DNA of 64,000 nucleotides from Hymenobacter sp. BT188 (GCF_014333585.1 NZ_JACSCW010000001.1:620001-684000); one strand, 5' to 3'. Numbered from the stretch's first letter, positions 35,850-44,816 are shown. A program made the numbers and translations. Notes: generated from the letters alone by a model not told the origin.

Positions 35850-36695
35850 CTATTTTTCGCCCGAAACTACTACAGCTCCATAGTCTAGAGCAGCCTTTTT
35901 ATAAAGATATTTCTGATCTACTAGCTCGTATACCTGCTGTTTAATTTTTTCTGTGGTTGCCGTATCCGCTTTGCTCACAGCCGCTACCACCGGAGCCGCG
36001 ACCTCGTTCATGAAATTCCAGTAGCGCTCGTTGTCACCGCAGGTGAGCTTGACGGTTATCTCCTTTTCCGAAACGTGCTTAAAACCAGCCTGTTTGAATA
36101 TGTCAGCCAGAAAGCCGGGGCTGCCGCAACGAAACATACCAAGCGCGCCGGCGGCAGGAGCGGGCAAGCTTATGTTTTTCTGGATGGTGCCCATGATGGC
36201 GGTAACCCACACATTTTTGTCGGGTACGCCCCATACGGCAGCCGCAATTTTGCCCCCCGGCTTCAGTACCCGCGCCATTTCTTTGGCAGCCAGAAGCATA
36301 TCCGGGAAAAATATAAATCCGAAGCGGCAACTCACGGCATCGAAAGTGGCGTCGTCGAACGGCAGCTCGCTGACATCGCACACCACTGTTTCATAGTTGG
36401 TGACTCCTTTTTGGCGGGCCTTGTCGCGGGCTACGTCCAGCATGCCTTCCGCCAGATCGGTGATCACCACTTTTCCGCGGCTAGCCAGGGCGGCAATGGT
36501 AAGTCCGGGCTCACCGGTGCCGGCCGCAATATCTAGCACCGTGTCGGTAGGCTTTATCTGCAGGGCTCGGATTATCTCATCGCCCATGGGCTTTAACCAG
36601 TCCATCGTAAAGTCGTCCCACTTTCGCCAGCCCGGCGAAAACTTGTTCTACGTTGCCTTCTGTTGCTCTCGGATCTGTTCCAGCTGCGTATCCAT
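35850..36695 (-). pseudogene. Class I SAM methyltransferase gene interrupted by an in-frame amber codon
   Basis: The 251-codon frame from the ATG at 36605 encodes a methyltransferase (VLDIAAGTGEPGLTIAAL, motif I; VVITDLAEGMLDVARDKA; CDVSELPFDDATFDAV; MARVLKPGGKIAAAVWG). Upstream in the same frame an ATG at 36695 gives MDTQLEQIREQQKAT, then TAG (36648-36650), then NKFSPGWRKWDDFT leading into the long frame. The upstream segment reads as the natural N-terminus of this family, in which the TAG position is expected to be Trp (TGG), a single-base change. So the gene is either a fresh pseudogene, a sequencing error, or is expressed only from the internal ATG with 30 residues missing. Substrate unknown; UbiE-like methyltransferases are the nearest group. 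Confidence 0.75.
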
Positions 36696-37057
36696 AGCTT
36701 TAAGATGATTAAGTGAAGTGGATATGTTATTCGCGGAGAGGAAACAATGTAAGTGGCGTGGGCTGGCGCGGGTACTGAAGCCGGGGGGCTGTATCTAGAG
36801 CATGAGTCGGCAGCGTTGATGAGAAATTGTAGAATGCTTTAGAGCCCTCTTACCCGAATATAGCGGTTTTTACATTCTGATTTCATCGCTCCTCTCTGAC
36901 TTCTAAAAGCTGTTTTTATTAGCTCTAGAACGGTGTAAAGACGCATATTTGCGTCTCGTCGTTGAACGACAATCGTGCGGAAAATCCGAACAATGTAGAG
37001 ACGCAAGTATGCGTCTCTACATTGTTCGGGCTTCTTACAAAACGTAACGCTCAGCGT
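36696..37057. other. Intergenic region with repeat
   Basis: No gene seen. Contains a GCCCCCC motif (36783) and the family C repeat at 36938-37029. Confidence 0.5.
36938..37029. repeat. REP-like hairpin repeat, family C copy 1 (degenerate)
   Basis: Right half is a perfect 20-bp hairpin: CCGAACAATGTAGAGACGCA (36986-37005), loop AGTA, complement 37010-37029. Left half carries AGACGCATATTTGCGTCT and CGTCGTTG. The same parts (GTAGAGACGC, GCGTCTCGTCGTTG) form the longer repeat at 45816-45946, so both are one family. Confidence 0.8.
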
Positions 37058-37423
37058 CTAAAGCATCCTGATTTCTATACCCAGGATGAATGATACAAGG
37101 ATAATTGGTGATGGTAAGAGCGAGCGTAGAAGGTGCTCACGAATACGTTGCACTATAGCAGTTGCCATGCAAAGCAGGAACATCGCCACATCTAATTGCC
37201 AGACCGGAAGTATATCTTTTCTATGGAATATTTGGCAATGTGTTTGCTCCCGCGCTCCCCAGATAATATAACTACCTTGGTATATGAAAAACCAATACGA
37301 TCCGAGTACCGGAGAGCTCATTGTAGAGGCTAAAAGGGATATAGCTGTAGCTATGTGCCTGTTTCTGAGCTCCTGCCTTACTATTATGTGCTGGGTATAA
37401 GCTGCCAGCAGCCTGGGGGGCAA
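37058..37423 (-). CDS. Possible small membrane protein, unrecognised
   Basis: 121-codon frame with a TTG as its first possible start; the first ATG is at residue 34. Three hydrophobic stretches are visible (about 23-55, 74-92, 103-117). I recognise no family. It could be real because the region otherwise has no gene, but the lack of a good start codon and the absence of known relatives keep confidence low. Its first codons overlap a GCCCCCC motif (37415). Confidence 0.25.
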   Translation of the reverse strand: MPPRLLAAYTQHIIVRQELRNRHIATAISLLASTMSSPVLGSYWFFIYQGSYIIWGAREQTHCQIFHRKDILPVWQLDVAMFLLCMATAIVQRIREHLLRSLLPSPIILVSFILGIEIRML

Positions 37424-37488
37424 AGTACAATGGGCTCACAGCCTTGAGGACAGGAGTGGTTGCCCGGCTAGGAAGCGAACAATAGAAG

Positions 37489-37782
37489 TTACGCAGTCTG
37501 GTATTCTTCCATTACCTCCGCAAGTTCAATCTCTTCCAGCGGTGGTACTGGCGCGAAGCGGGACTCATGGAAGTTGGCCTCTGGAAAGCCCGGCGCTACA
37601 TCAGCATTGTTAATCTCGACCAACGTAATACCGTAGCCGCGATGCGTATCATAAACGCCGCGCACGGTATAGATAGGCCCACGCTTGGGGGTCTGAATAT
37701 TGGGGTTTTGTACCAGTAGTAGGGTGAAGTCATCGTTCGTGCAGATAATCTGCTGGCCCGGATGGAATAATGGCGGCTTCAT
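37489..37782 (-). CDS. Small conserved hypothetical protein
   Basis: 97 residues, MKPPLFHPGQQIICTNDDFT at the start, then PKRGPIYTVRGVYDTHRGYG and RFAPVPPLEEIELAEVM at the end. The arrangement (HPGQ-IIC, K-G-IYTVRG, GI-L-EI, RF-P) is that of small beta-rich hypothetical proteins found in phages and Bacteroidota chromosomes. No catalytic motif. Good ATG and compact stop suggest a real gene. Function unknown. Confidence 0.6.
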   Translation of the reverse strand: MKPPLFHPGQQIICTNDDFTLLLVQNPNIQTPKRGPIYTVRGVYDTHRGYGITLVEINNADVAPGFPEANFHESRFAPVPPLEEIELAEVMEEYQTA

Positions 37783-37915
37783 GCGGCAAAGATACGGCAG
37801 GGTGTTATGACAGAACTAGAGCGTTGAGCCCGCGAACTTCATTGAAAAAGAGCAGTGCTCGAAACGATCAAGCGGCAACCAGAGTCATTAGGAAAATTTT
37901 ACAAAGATCTTGGAT

Positions 37916-38521
37916 ATGTTACCCAAACTACTCGTGACTACATTGTTATCCTACGGGCGAACCACTTTGTTTTTTATGGTTTGCCTGGCTGCAGGGGCAT
38001 GTACACCGGAGGACCACGCTGTACAAGGGGGAGAATATATGTTGCAAGAAAATTATGACTCCGCGTTGCCAGAATATCAGCTAGCGGTTCAGGCCAATCC
38101 ACAAGACTACGCTTCCTATAATGTATTAAGTCTCATTGTCGGTAAACTCAATGACCTGGCATCTGCCCTTCGCTATGTGGATACGGCCTTGCAGATTAAT
38201 CCTCGTTATACCTATGCGTATGTAGCCCGGGGTGCGCTACAGGGGCAAGCGGGTGATTCCACTGCGTGCTTCGCGGCGCTGACCCGGGCCATTGAGTTAG
38301 ACTCCATGTATGTGGAAGCTTACTTTAACCGAGGATTTTTCCACGCACAGTTTCACAGCAACATCCGGGCTATCGCTGACTTTCGCCAAACCATCGAATT
38401 AGCTCCTACAGATTATGCGGCTTATTATCATTTAGGCCGGTTGTTACTCCAGCAGGGAGACCGGCAAGAGGGGTGCTGGCATGTAGCGAAAGCCCTGGCA
38501 ATAATGAAAGGCTTGTCTTAA
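37916..38521 (+). CDS. TPR-repeat lipoprotein
   Basis: 201 residues from the ATG at 37916. Signal with lipobox: FFMVCLAAGAC, Cys at about 29. Then four tetratricopeptide-type helix pairs (about 40-190): GEYMLQENYDSALPEYQLAV, LSLIVGKLNDLASALRYVDT, RGALQGQAGDSTACFAALTR, RGFFHAQFHSNIRAIADFRQ. A periplasmic or membrane-anchored scaffold is likely; partner unknown. Single gene, not clearly part of an operon. Confidence 0.72.
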   Translation: MLPKLLVTTLLSYGRTTLFFMVCLAAGACTPEDHAVQGGEYMLQENYDSALPEYQLAVQANPQDYASYNVLSLIVGKLNDLASALRYVDTALQINPRYTYAYVARGALQGQAGDSTACFAALTRAIELDSMYVEAYFNRGFFHAQFHSNIRAIADFRQTIELAPTDYAAYYHLGRLLLQQGDRQEGCWHVAKALAIMKGLS

Positions 38522-38752
38522 GCTCCCTTACTTGGAGCGCAAGAGTTGCAGGAGCAGTATTGTAACAAAGGTTATCCATTAACTGCTAGGAAGTAAGTCT
38601 AGGAACTGATTAGGGCACTATTTAGAGAGTCTAATAATCGCCATTATATAAACTTGCCGAGAAAAACAGCCGTCTCCAATATGACAAGGTAAGGCATCCA
38701 TTCTCTAATCTACCAGAGCCTGAATCCTTTGCATGCAGTCAACTCAAATGCG

Positions 38753-38783
38753 AAAAGCCGGCGGTAGCAAACCGCCGGCTTTT
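38753..38783. terminator. Intrinsic terminator
   Basis: AAAAGCCGGCGGT (38753-38765), loop AGCAA, ACCGCCGGCTTTT (38771-38783). It lies between the convergent TPR lipoprotein and pirin genes and fits both directions. Confidence 0.88.
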
Positions 38784-38810
38784 TGTCTACAATAAGCTAC
38801 CAATCGTAGG

Positions 38811-39521
38811 TTAATGATTGATAGGCGCTTCAATCAGTAAAAACCGCGTATCCGCCGCGCACTCCAAGCTAACGTGGTCGGTTTCCCAGATTCCCATACT
38901 GTCCCGAGCCTGAAGGGTCTGCCCGTCTAGCGTGATGCTGCCGCTGATGACAAATAGGAACAAGGCTTTATTCAACGGATTCAAACTGTATTCTACGGTT
39001 TGGGGTGCCTCGTAGTAGCCTAAGGAGAGTTTTGCGTTCTGGTTTATCCAGCAATGCGCCTGCCCTTCCTCGTTGCTGACGATGGTAGTCAGCTGGTTTT
39101 TACGCTTCGCTTCCGGGAACTGACGGCGCTGATAGCGGGGGGCAATATTCTGTAGTTTCGGCTCAATCCAGATCTGCAGGAAGTTTACCTCGTCGTCGCC
39201 TACGTTGTGCTCTTCGTGGCGCATGCCCGTGCCGGCACTCATAATTTGCACCCAGTCTTGGTGCACTACTTCGGTGTAGCCCAGGGTGTCCTTATGGTTC
39301 ATGCTGCCGGCCAGCATCACGGAAATAATTTCCATGTTGGAGTGCGGGTGAATGCCGAAGCCGTTGCCGGGCTGCACGAAGTCGTCGTTGAATACGCGCA
39401 ACAGACCGAAGCCGTTGCGCTGAGGATTGGCGTAGCTGCTAAAGCTAAAAGTGAAGTTGCTCTTTAGCCAGCCAATGTCTTTGAGGCCACGCTCGTCGGC
39501 CCGCGTGATGCTGGTTTTCAT
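38811..39521 (-). CDS. Pirin-family protein
   Basis: 236-residue bicupin. Pirin metal set: GIHPHSNMEIISVMLAGSMN (His about 57 and 59), then GTGMRHEEHN (His about 101, Glu about 103). The second cupin (about 150-236) lacks a metal site. Some pirins are quercetin dioxygenases, others redox-linked regulators; which applies here is not visible. Its ATG overlaps the stop of the nitroreductase gene (ATGA), so the two are co-translated. Confidence 0.85.
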   Translation of the reverse strand: MKTSITRADERGLKDIGWLKSNFTFSFSSYANPQRNGFGLLRVFNDDFVQPGNGFGIHPHSNMEIISVMLAGSMNHKDTLGYTEVVHQDWVQIMSAGTGMRHEEHNVGDDEVNFLQIWIEPKLQNIAPRYQRRQFPEAKRKNQLTTIVSNEEGQAHCWINQNAKLSLGYYEAPQTVEYSLNPLNKALFLFVISGSITLDGQTLQARDSMGIWETDHVSLECAADTRFLLIEAPINH

Positions 39522-40102
39522 ACTGTTACAGGCAACTGGTGGGCAAATACGAACTCGTCCAGAGGTTTGCGCTGGCGTGGAGCAACTTCGCGGCTGCGCA
39601 ACGGTTCGTCCAACTGTTCGGCCGGGCCGGCATAGCCCAAGGCCAGGAAAGTCACTGGTTCCAGATTTTCCGATAGCTCAAAGTGCTCGCGGGTGCGGTC
39701 CATGTCAAAGCCCCCCATCGCATGCACCGACAGGCCGAGGGCGGTAGCTTCGAGCGTCAGGGTGGCATTAGCGGCTCCTACATCGTGCTGCGCGGTGCGG
39801 TTTAGGTGGCCATTTTCGTAGTGCGTTTTTACCAGCGAAAGAATGAGTACGGGAGCATGCTTGGCCCAGGCTTGGTTGGCGGGCACCAGGCACTCCAGCA
39901 AGCGGTTAAACGCTTCCGGGTCCGACTGATCGGCGTAGATATAGCGCCAGGGCTGCTCATTCATGGCGCTAAAAGCCCACGAAGCCGCTTCAAATACACG
40001 GTTGAGGTCTTCAGGACTTACTTGTTGGCTCGTAAAAGAGCGCGGGCTCCAGCGTTGCCGAATCAGGTCGCTGATGGGGTACGTAGTGGGGGCAGTTCTC
40101 AT
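39518..40102 (-). CDS. Nitroreductase-family flavoprotein
   Basis: 194 residues from the ATG at 40102 (a TTG 6 nt earlier is also in frame). FMN-binding pattern RWSPRSFTSQQV (about 17-28), EAASWAFSAMNEQPWRY (about 38-54), and ALGLSVHAMGGFD (about 122-134). NAD(P)H-dependent reduction of nitro groups or quinones is the usual activity. First gene of the nitroreductase-pirin pair. Tandem palindromes at 40244-40270 lie about 145-170 nt upstream and may be operator sites. Confidence 0.85.
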   Translation of the reverse strand: MRTAPTTYPISDLIRQRWSPRSFTSQQVSPEDLNRVFEAASWAFSAMNEQPWRYIYADQSDPEAFNRLLECLVPANQAWAKHAPVLILSLVKTHYENGHLNRTAQHDVGAANATLTLEATALGLSVHAMGGFDMDRTREHFELSENLEPVTFLALGYAGPAEQLDEPLRSREVAPRQRKPLDEFVFAHQLPVTV

Positions 40103-40243
40103 AATCAATGTTCGATTTGTAAAATGGCGGGGATCAGAAACGGGTTCGATCCGGGTGCAAATGCTTTCTCAACACCAGTAGCCGCAAGCGAATAATGGAC
40201 TCGTATGCATTGCCTGCGTTACTGAAATGCTAGATCAGTACAA

Positions 40244-40270
40244 ATGTATATACATTAAATGTATGTACAT
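40244..40270. promoter_or_regulatory. Tandem 12-bp palindromes, candidate operator
   Basis: ATGTATATACAT (40244-40255, perfect palindrome) and ATGTATGTACAT (40259-40270, near-perfect), centres 15 bp apart. The second 12-mer also occurs at 48649-48660, and similar palindromes lie at 63612-63637. Such paired sites fit a dimeric MarR/HxlR/TetR-like repressor; none is encoded next to them. Confidence 0.45.
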
Positions 40271-40426
40271 AGTTTTACATGGTATTTATCTTCTTCAATC
40301 TTTGAAAGGCCATTGAGCAGCAAGGTATCAACCTCGGATATGGGCAGCCAGCAGACTAAGGCAAGCTATTACGCCAATTATAGTCCTGACGAAAGGAGTG
40401 AGATAAAGCTCCTATTTGTGGTCAGA

Positions 40427-40538
40427 AAAAGCCCCCCAGAAGGAAGAGTGAGTATCGGACAGAGCGTCAGCTTCCAGGAATCGGCAGTGCCGTCGCGCAG
40501 GCATATTCAGCCGGGATTTTCGCTGCTGGGGGGCTTTT
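40427..40538. repeat. Inverted pair of the dispersed GCCCCCC motif
   Basis: AAAAAGCCCCCCAG around 40426-40439 and CTGGGGGGCTTTT around 40526-40538 face each other about 86 bp apart. Same arrangement as the motif-built terminators at 60194-60230 and 63568-63603, with a longer loop. Confidence 0.7.
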
Positions 40539-40681
40539 AGGTTGTATATTTAGCAAAAGCGATACGCTGCCAGCCCCCGTTCGGGTGCAAGCTGAACGCT
40601 AGTCCTGGCTGTGTTTGGCGAGAAGCCTTTGGCTCATTGAATCCGCTCAGGCTTCCCACTCTTACTTCTTATCCATCTCGT

Positions 40682-41698
40682 ATGAACATCACGTTTTTTA
40701 GCTCTAAGCCTTACGATCAGCAGTTTTTCAACAAAGCCAACGAGGAGTTTGGGCACCGGCTCCGGTTTCTGGAAGTGCCGTTGAACGCCCAAACGGCCGT
40801 GCTGGCCCAGGGCGCTGAGGTGGTGTGCGTATTTGTGAACGATGTGGTGAATGAGCCCGTGCTGCACCAGTTAGCCGACAATGGCGTGCGGCTGGTGGCC
40901 CTGCGGTGCGCGGGCTTCAACAACGTGGACCTCAACGCGGCGGCAGCCCTGAGTCTGCCTGTAGTACGGGTGCCGGCCTACTCGCCCTACGCCGTGGCCG
41001 AGCACACGCTGGCGCTCATTCTGACGCTCAACCGCCACACGCACCGCGCCTACAACCGTGTGCGGGAAGGCAACTTCGCCCTGACCGGCCTGATGGGCTT
41101 CGACTTGCACGGCAGCACCGTGGGCCTTATCGGGCTGGGTACTATTGGCATGGTCACGGCTCGTATTCTGAAGGGGTTTGGGTGTCGGGTGCTGGGCTAC
41201 GATATCAGGCCAACCGCTGAGTGTCAGCAGATAGGAGTGGAGCTGACCGACCTCGATACCCTGTATGCGCAGTCCGACATTATTTCGCTGCATTGCCCGC
41301 TCACGCCCCAAACCTATCATCTGATCAACGAGGAGTCGATTGCGAAGATGAAAAGCGGGGTAATGCTGATTAATACCAGCCGGGGGGCAATTATTGATGC
41401 CCGGGCTGTTATAAAGGGGCTTAAATCGGAGAAGATTAAATACCTAGGGCTGGATGTGTACGAAGAGGAAGGCGACCTATTCTTTGAAGACCTATCGGGC
41501 AAGGTTATTCAGGACGACGTGTTTATGCGCCTGCTCTCCTTCAACAATGTGCTCATTACCGGCCATCAGGCCTTTTTTACCACCAACGCCCTCAACGGTA
41601 TTGCTCATATCACCCTGCAAAATATCACCGACTTCGAGCAAGGAAAGAGCCTTGTGAATGCCGTGCCGTTCGAAAAAAGCCCCCCAATGACCGTTTAG
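40682..41698 (+). CDS. ldhA: D-lactate dehydrogenase / D-2-hydroxyacid dehydrogenase
   Basis: 338 residues from ATG 40682, which gives MNITFFSSKPYDQQFFNKAN, the usual N-terminus; an in-frame ATG 45 nt earlier is less likely. NAD site VGLIGLGTIGMVTARILKGF (about 147-166). Catalytic set: Arg in INTSRGAII (about 235), Glu in GLDVYEEE (about 264) and His in ITGHQAF (about 295). Reduces pyruvate to D-lactate in the cytoplasm. The last codons (KSPPMTV) lie in a GCCCCCC motif that is also the left arm of a terminator-like hairpin, so gene end and terminator overlap. Confidence 0.9.
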   Translation: MNITFFSSKPYDQQFFNKANEEFGHRLRFLEVPLNAQTAVLAQGAEVVCVFVNDVVNEPVLHQLADNGVRLVALRCAGFNNVDLNAAAALSLPVVRVPAYSPYAVAEHTLALILTLNRHTHRAYNRVREGNFALTGLMGFDLHGSTVGLIGLGTIGMVTARILKGFGCRVLGYDIRPTAECQQIGVELTDLDTLYAQSDIISLHCPLTPQTYHLINEESIAKMKSGVMLINTSRGAIIDARAVIKGLKSEKIKYLGLDVYEEEGDLFFEDLSGKVIQDDVFMRLLSFNNVLITGHQAFFTTNALNGIAHITLQNITDFEQGKSLVNAVPFEKSPPMTV

Positions 41699-41719
41699 CG
41701 ACCAGCGGGGCGTTTTTGA
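41673..41719 (+). terminator. Terminator-like hairpin overlapping the ldhA stop codon
   Basis: AAAAAAGCCCC (about 41673-41683) can pair with GGGGCGTTTTT (about 41708-41718) with one mismatch; a T-run follows. The left arm is inside the coding region. Confidence 0.6.
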
Positions 41720-41837
41720 TTTCTGCTGAAAAAAGTGATAAAAGTCATCTTGAAAAATGCCATTTGTCATTGCTAAACCGCTTTACATCAAGCAGCTTTA
41801 ACCGCAGTGTTTTCGGTCATCTCTTCACGTCACCGTT

Positions 41838-42710
41838 ATGGAACCTTCCTTTCTGGTACTCACCGATTTGTCCCCTAGGTCGCAGCGGGCGGTTTATCTG
41901 ACGGCGCTTCTGGCGGCCGCCGCCAATGGTCAGGTAATCTTGCTGCATATGGAGAATATGCCGATGCTCGAACCTGAGCTGGGCTTGGTTACCATTCCGG
42001 AGCAGTACTATCGGCAAGAGCGCCGTGATACGCTGGACGCGCTGGCAGCGCTGGCCCGGCACCTGCCTGCCCCCGCCATTGTGGAGAGTGAAGCCGGGAA
42101 TCTGCACGATGTGTTGGGGGAGCTAATCGACCGGTGGCAGCCTAAGCTACTTGTGATGGGGCTGGCCGCGGAGCATGATATGCTCGATGAGATGCTGATG
42201 AATCAGGCTTTGCCCGCGCTGCGGCAGACTGGCCTGCCGCTCCTGCTGGTTCCGGAAGAAACCGACGTTGCCCAGGATCCGGTGCTGCCACTGCCCCGGC
42301 TGGTGGCCGTGGCCGCCGATAGCGAAGCCTTTCAGCTAACCGACTCTTCCCTGGCATTTCGGTCGGTGCTGGAGAGCTGGTCGGCGCAGTATTCTATTGT
42401 GCATATCGTAACGCCCCAGGACCCCGCCGATGGTGGCATTAGCAAGGCTGAGGCCGCTGTGCGCCAGAGCGGCCTGATGCCCGCTGAAACCAAGTACACT
42501 ACCTATCAAATTCGTTCGCAGCCGCGCAGCAAAGGCATTGTGCAGGCCGCCCTTGATATTCAGGCCGATATGGTAGTAATACTGGCCCGGCCGCGCACCT
42601 TACTAACCAGCATTTTCAACTTGGGAGTGTCGGCCGAAGTAGTGCGCATCAGTACCGTACCCGTGTTGCTGCTGCCCACCACAGACCGCCCCAAGTCCGC
42701 GCCCGAGTAG
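41838..42710 (+). CDS. Tandem universal stress protein (UspA family)
   Basis: 290 residues with two Usp folds (about 1-140 and 150-285). Starts FLVLTDLSPRSQRAVYLTAL; domain ends LPLLLVPE and VPVLLLP. The ATP-binding G-2x-G-9x-G(S/T) motif of classical Usp proteins is missing from both halves, so it is of the non-nucleotide or altered class. It is a paralogue of the protein at 47543-48367: both share the LEPE segment, the domain lengths and an ARP[RH]T near the end. Role in stress adaptation is a family inference. Confidence 0.82.
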   Translation: MEPSFLVLTDLSPRSQRAVYLTALLAAAANGQVILLHMENMPMLEPELGLVTIPEQYYRQERRDTLDALAALARHLPAPAIVESEAGNLHDVLGELIDRWQPKLLVMGLAAEHDMLDEMLMNQALPALRQTGLPLLLVPEETDVAQDPVLPLPRLVAVAADSEAFQLTDSSLAFRSVLESWSAQYSIVHIVTPQDPADGGISKAEAAVRQSGLMPAETKYTTYQIRSQPRSKGIVQAALDIQADMVVILARPRTLLTSIFNLGVSAEVVRISTVPVLLLPTTDRPKSAPE

Positions 42711-42791
42711 ATTAAGTGCTGGATGAAGCTGCTGGAGCCCAATGGGCGCTTCCGGCCATGTTACCTTGGTTTTACTGACTAACGCAATGAG

Positions 42792-43547
42792 ATGAACAGT
42801 ACTATTCTTGCTGAAACAGGGGCCATTACGAACTTCGCCTGGCGGTTTTTTCGTCATGGCTTTCGGCCCCGCTACGAGGTGCAGGAGTTGCTGTATCAGT
42901 GCTACGTTGTTGGATACCAGTCGCTGCCGCTGGTGGGCATTACGGGGTTTATCATGGGCATAGTGCTCACCCTGCAAAGCCGGCCAACCATGGCGAAGTT
43001 TGGGGCTGAGTCCTGGATTCCGACTATGGTGGGGCTGACTATTGTCCGCGAAATGGGCCCCATTATCACCGCGTTGATTTTTGCCGGTAAAATAGGCTCC
43101 AGCATTGGGGCCGAGCTGGGCTCTATGCGCGTAACCGAGCAGATTGACGCCATGGAAGTAGCTGGCACCAACCCGTTTAAGTATCTGGTAGTTACGCGCG
43201 TGCTAGCCACCACGCTCATGCTGCCGATACTCACCCTGCTCGCCGACGCCATTGCCCTGTACGCGGCCTATATCGGTATCAATCTGAAAGGTGTCACCAC
43301 GCTGGCCTTGTTCACCAACAATATCATCTCTACCCTGACCTTCGGCGATGTAGTGCCAGCGGTTATCAAAACCTTCTTCTTTGGCTTTGCCGTCGGCATA
43401 ATTGGCTGCTACAAAGGCTACAACGCCAACAAGGGAACAGAGGGCGTGGGGCGGGCGGCCAACTCGGCGGTGGTCGTTTCGTCGCTCGTCATTTTTCTGC
43501 TCGATTTACTGGCCGTTCAGATCACCGGCGCCCTCGGTCTAAACTGA
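42792..43547 (+). CDS. mlaE: ABC lipid-transport permease, MlaE
   Basis: 251-residue inner-membrane protein with five or six helices. Hallmarks of MlaE: GFIMGIVLTLQSRPTMAKFG (about 51-70), LTIVREMGPIITALIFAGKI (about 79-98), GAELGSMRVTEQIDAMEVAG (about 103-122). Works with MlaF and MlaD to move phospholipid between the inner and outer membranes. First of four collinear genes, with a small membrane protein between it and mlaF. Confidence 0.92.
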   Translation: MNSTILAETGAITNFAWRFFRHGFRPRYEVQELLYQCYVVGYQSLPLVGITGFIMGIVLTLQSRPTMAKFGAESWIPTMVGLTIVREMGPIITALIFAGKIGSSIGAELGSMRVTEQIDAMEVAGTNPFKYLVVTRVLATTLMLPILTLLADAIALYAAYIGINLKGVTTLALFTNNIISTLTFGDVVPAVIKTFFFGFAVGIIGCYKGYNANKGTEGVGRAANSAVVVSSLVIFLLDLLAVQITGALGLN

Positions 43548-43574
43548 GCCAGAGGTTGCCTTTTGAGTATTGTT

Positions 43575-43934
43575 ATGACGCTTGTCATCAAGGCCATGAA
43601 TAAACATCTGGCACTGAGTCTTATAAAAGGCCTACACACGCTGATATGGCTGTTTTTCAACGTTGTGATTTTTTACCTGCTCTACGCGGCCATTACTGGC
43701 CGGCTGGATCACTGGCTTTGGCTGGGCTACGGCCTAATAGCTCTGGAAGGGCTGGTACTTCTGGGATTCAACTTCTTCTGTCCGTTGACGATATTGGCCC
43801 GGCAATACTCCAGCTCGGCGGCCGATAATTTCGACATTTATCTGCCTAATTGGCTGGCCAAAAACACCAAACTTATCTATACTTCCCTGGTGCTGATTAG
43901 TGCTATCATAACAGCGTACCGGCTGCTCAAATAG
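43575..43934 (+). CDS. Small membrane protein inside the mla cluster
   Basis: 119 residues from ATG 43575; ATG 43596 is also possible. Three or four hydrophobic helices (about 15-40, 46-65, 94-115) and a conserved-looking loop FNFFCPLTILARQYSSSAAD ahead of NFDIYLPNWLAKNTKLIYT. I do not recognise it with certainty; the CPLT piece recalls small DUF2784-type membrane proteins. Its position 30 nt after mlaE and 30 nt before mlaF suggests it belongs to the same transcript and perhaps the same function. Confidence 0.7.
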   Translation: MTLVIKAMNKHLALSLIKGLHTLIWLFFNVVIFYLLYAAITGRLDHWLWLGYGLIALEGLVLLGFNFFCPLTILARQYSSSAADNFDIYLPNWLAKNTKLIYTSLVLISAIITAYRLLK

Positions 43935-43962
43935 CTACTCAAATTCTTGTTTTTGCTTTCCC

Positions 43963-44739
43963 ATGCTTCCTGATTCTGCTCCATTGTCAGCTACTGCTGC
44001 CGCCTCGCCTGCCGAGGAGGTGCTCACGGTGGAGCACGTGAGCAAGTCGTTTGGCGACAACCACGTGCTGCAGGATTTCTCGCTTACCCTGCACCGGGGC
44101 GAGAATCTGGTGGTGCTGGGCAAGTCGGGCTCCGGTAAGTCGGTGCTTATCAAGTGCATTATTGGCTTGCTGCCCATTGATGCGGGCCGCATTACCGTGT
44201 TGGGTCAGGAGGTGAGCACTCTGAGCCATGATGAGCTGGACCAGCTGCGAACCAAAGTGGGCTTTCTCTTCCAAAGTAACGCGCTCTACGACTCTATGAC
44301 AGTACGCGAAAACCTGTTGTTTCCTCTCCGACGCCACTGGATGGCCGATCGGCGGGGGCAGGAAGAAAGCATGGTGATGCAGGCCCTCGACGATGTGGGG
44401 CTGGTCGAAACCATCGATAAGATGCCGGCCGAGCTATCGGGTGGGCAACGCAAGCGCATTGCTCTGGCCCGCACCCTCATCATTCCGCCCGAAATTATTC
44501 TGTACGACGAGCCCACCACGGGCCTCGACCCGATAACGGCGCGCGAAATTTCTCAGCTTATCCGCGAGGTGCAGCAGAAGTACACCACCTCCGCCATCAT
44601 CATCTCGCACGATATGAATTGTGTGCGCCTCACCGCCGACAGGGTAGCACTTTTGGTGGAGGGACGCTGCCACGTCGAAGGCACCTACCAGGAATTGCAG
44701 CAGCTGGACGATCCATACGTGCGCGAATTTTTTGTCTGA
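43963..44739 (+). CDS. mlaF: ABC lipid-transport ATPase, MlaF
   Basis: 258 residues. Walker A GKSGSGKSV (about 50), Q-loop FLFQSNALYDSMTVRENLLF (about 104), signature LSGGQRKRIALARTL (about 162), Walker B IILYDEPTTGLDP (about 183) and H-loop IISHDM (about 215). The LFQSNALYDSMTV stretch is characteristic of MlaF. A 24-residue extension precedes the ATPase fold. Confidence 0.92.
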   Translation: MLPDSAPLSATAAASPAEEVLTVEHVSKSFGDNHVLQDFSLTLHRGENLVVLGKSGSGKSVLIKCIIGLLPIDAGRITVLGQEVSTLSHDELDQLRTKVGFLFQSNALYDSMTVRENLLFPLRRHWMADRRGQEESMVMQALDDVGLVETIDKMPAELSGGQRKRIALARTLIIPPEIILYDEPTTGLDPITAREISQLIREVQQKYTTSAIIISHDMNCVRLTADRVALLVEGRCHVEGTYQELQQLDDPYVREFFV

Positions 44740-44750
44740 CAACTCTGTAA

Positions 44751-44768
44751 AAAAGCCCCCCAGCTATT
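44751..44768. other. Dispersed motif in the mlaF-mlaD gap
   Basis: AAAAAGCCCCCCAG occurs just after the mlaF stop codon, without a facing copy. Without a partner arm it is not a terminator, so mlaF and mlaD can still share a transcript. Confidence 0.6.
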
Positions 44769-44816
44769 AAAATCAGGTATTCAAGGCTCCCGTTTTATCA
44801 TTAACCGTTACGTAAA

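Larger units (their letters stand above)
40109..40681. other. Intergenic region between divergent nitroreductase and D-LDH genes
   Basis: No gene supported; small frames here lack family features. Contains the tandem palindromes at 40244-40270 and an inverted pair of dispersed motifs at 40427-40538. Confidence 0.5.
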
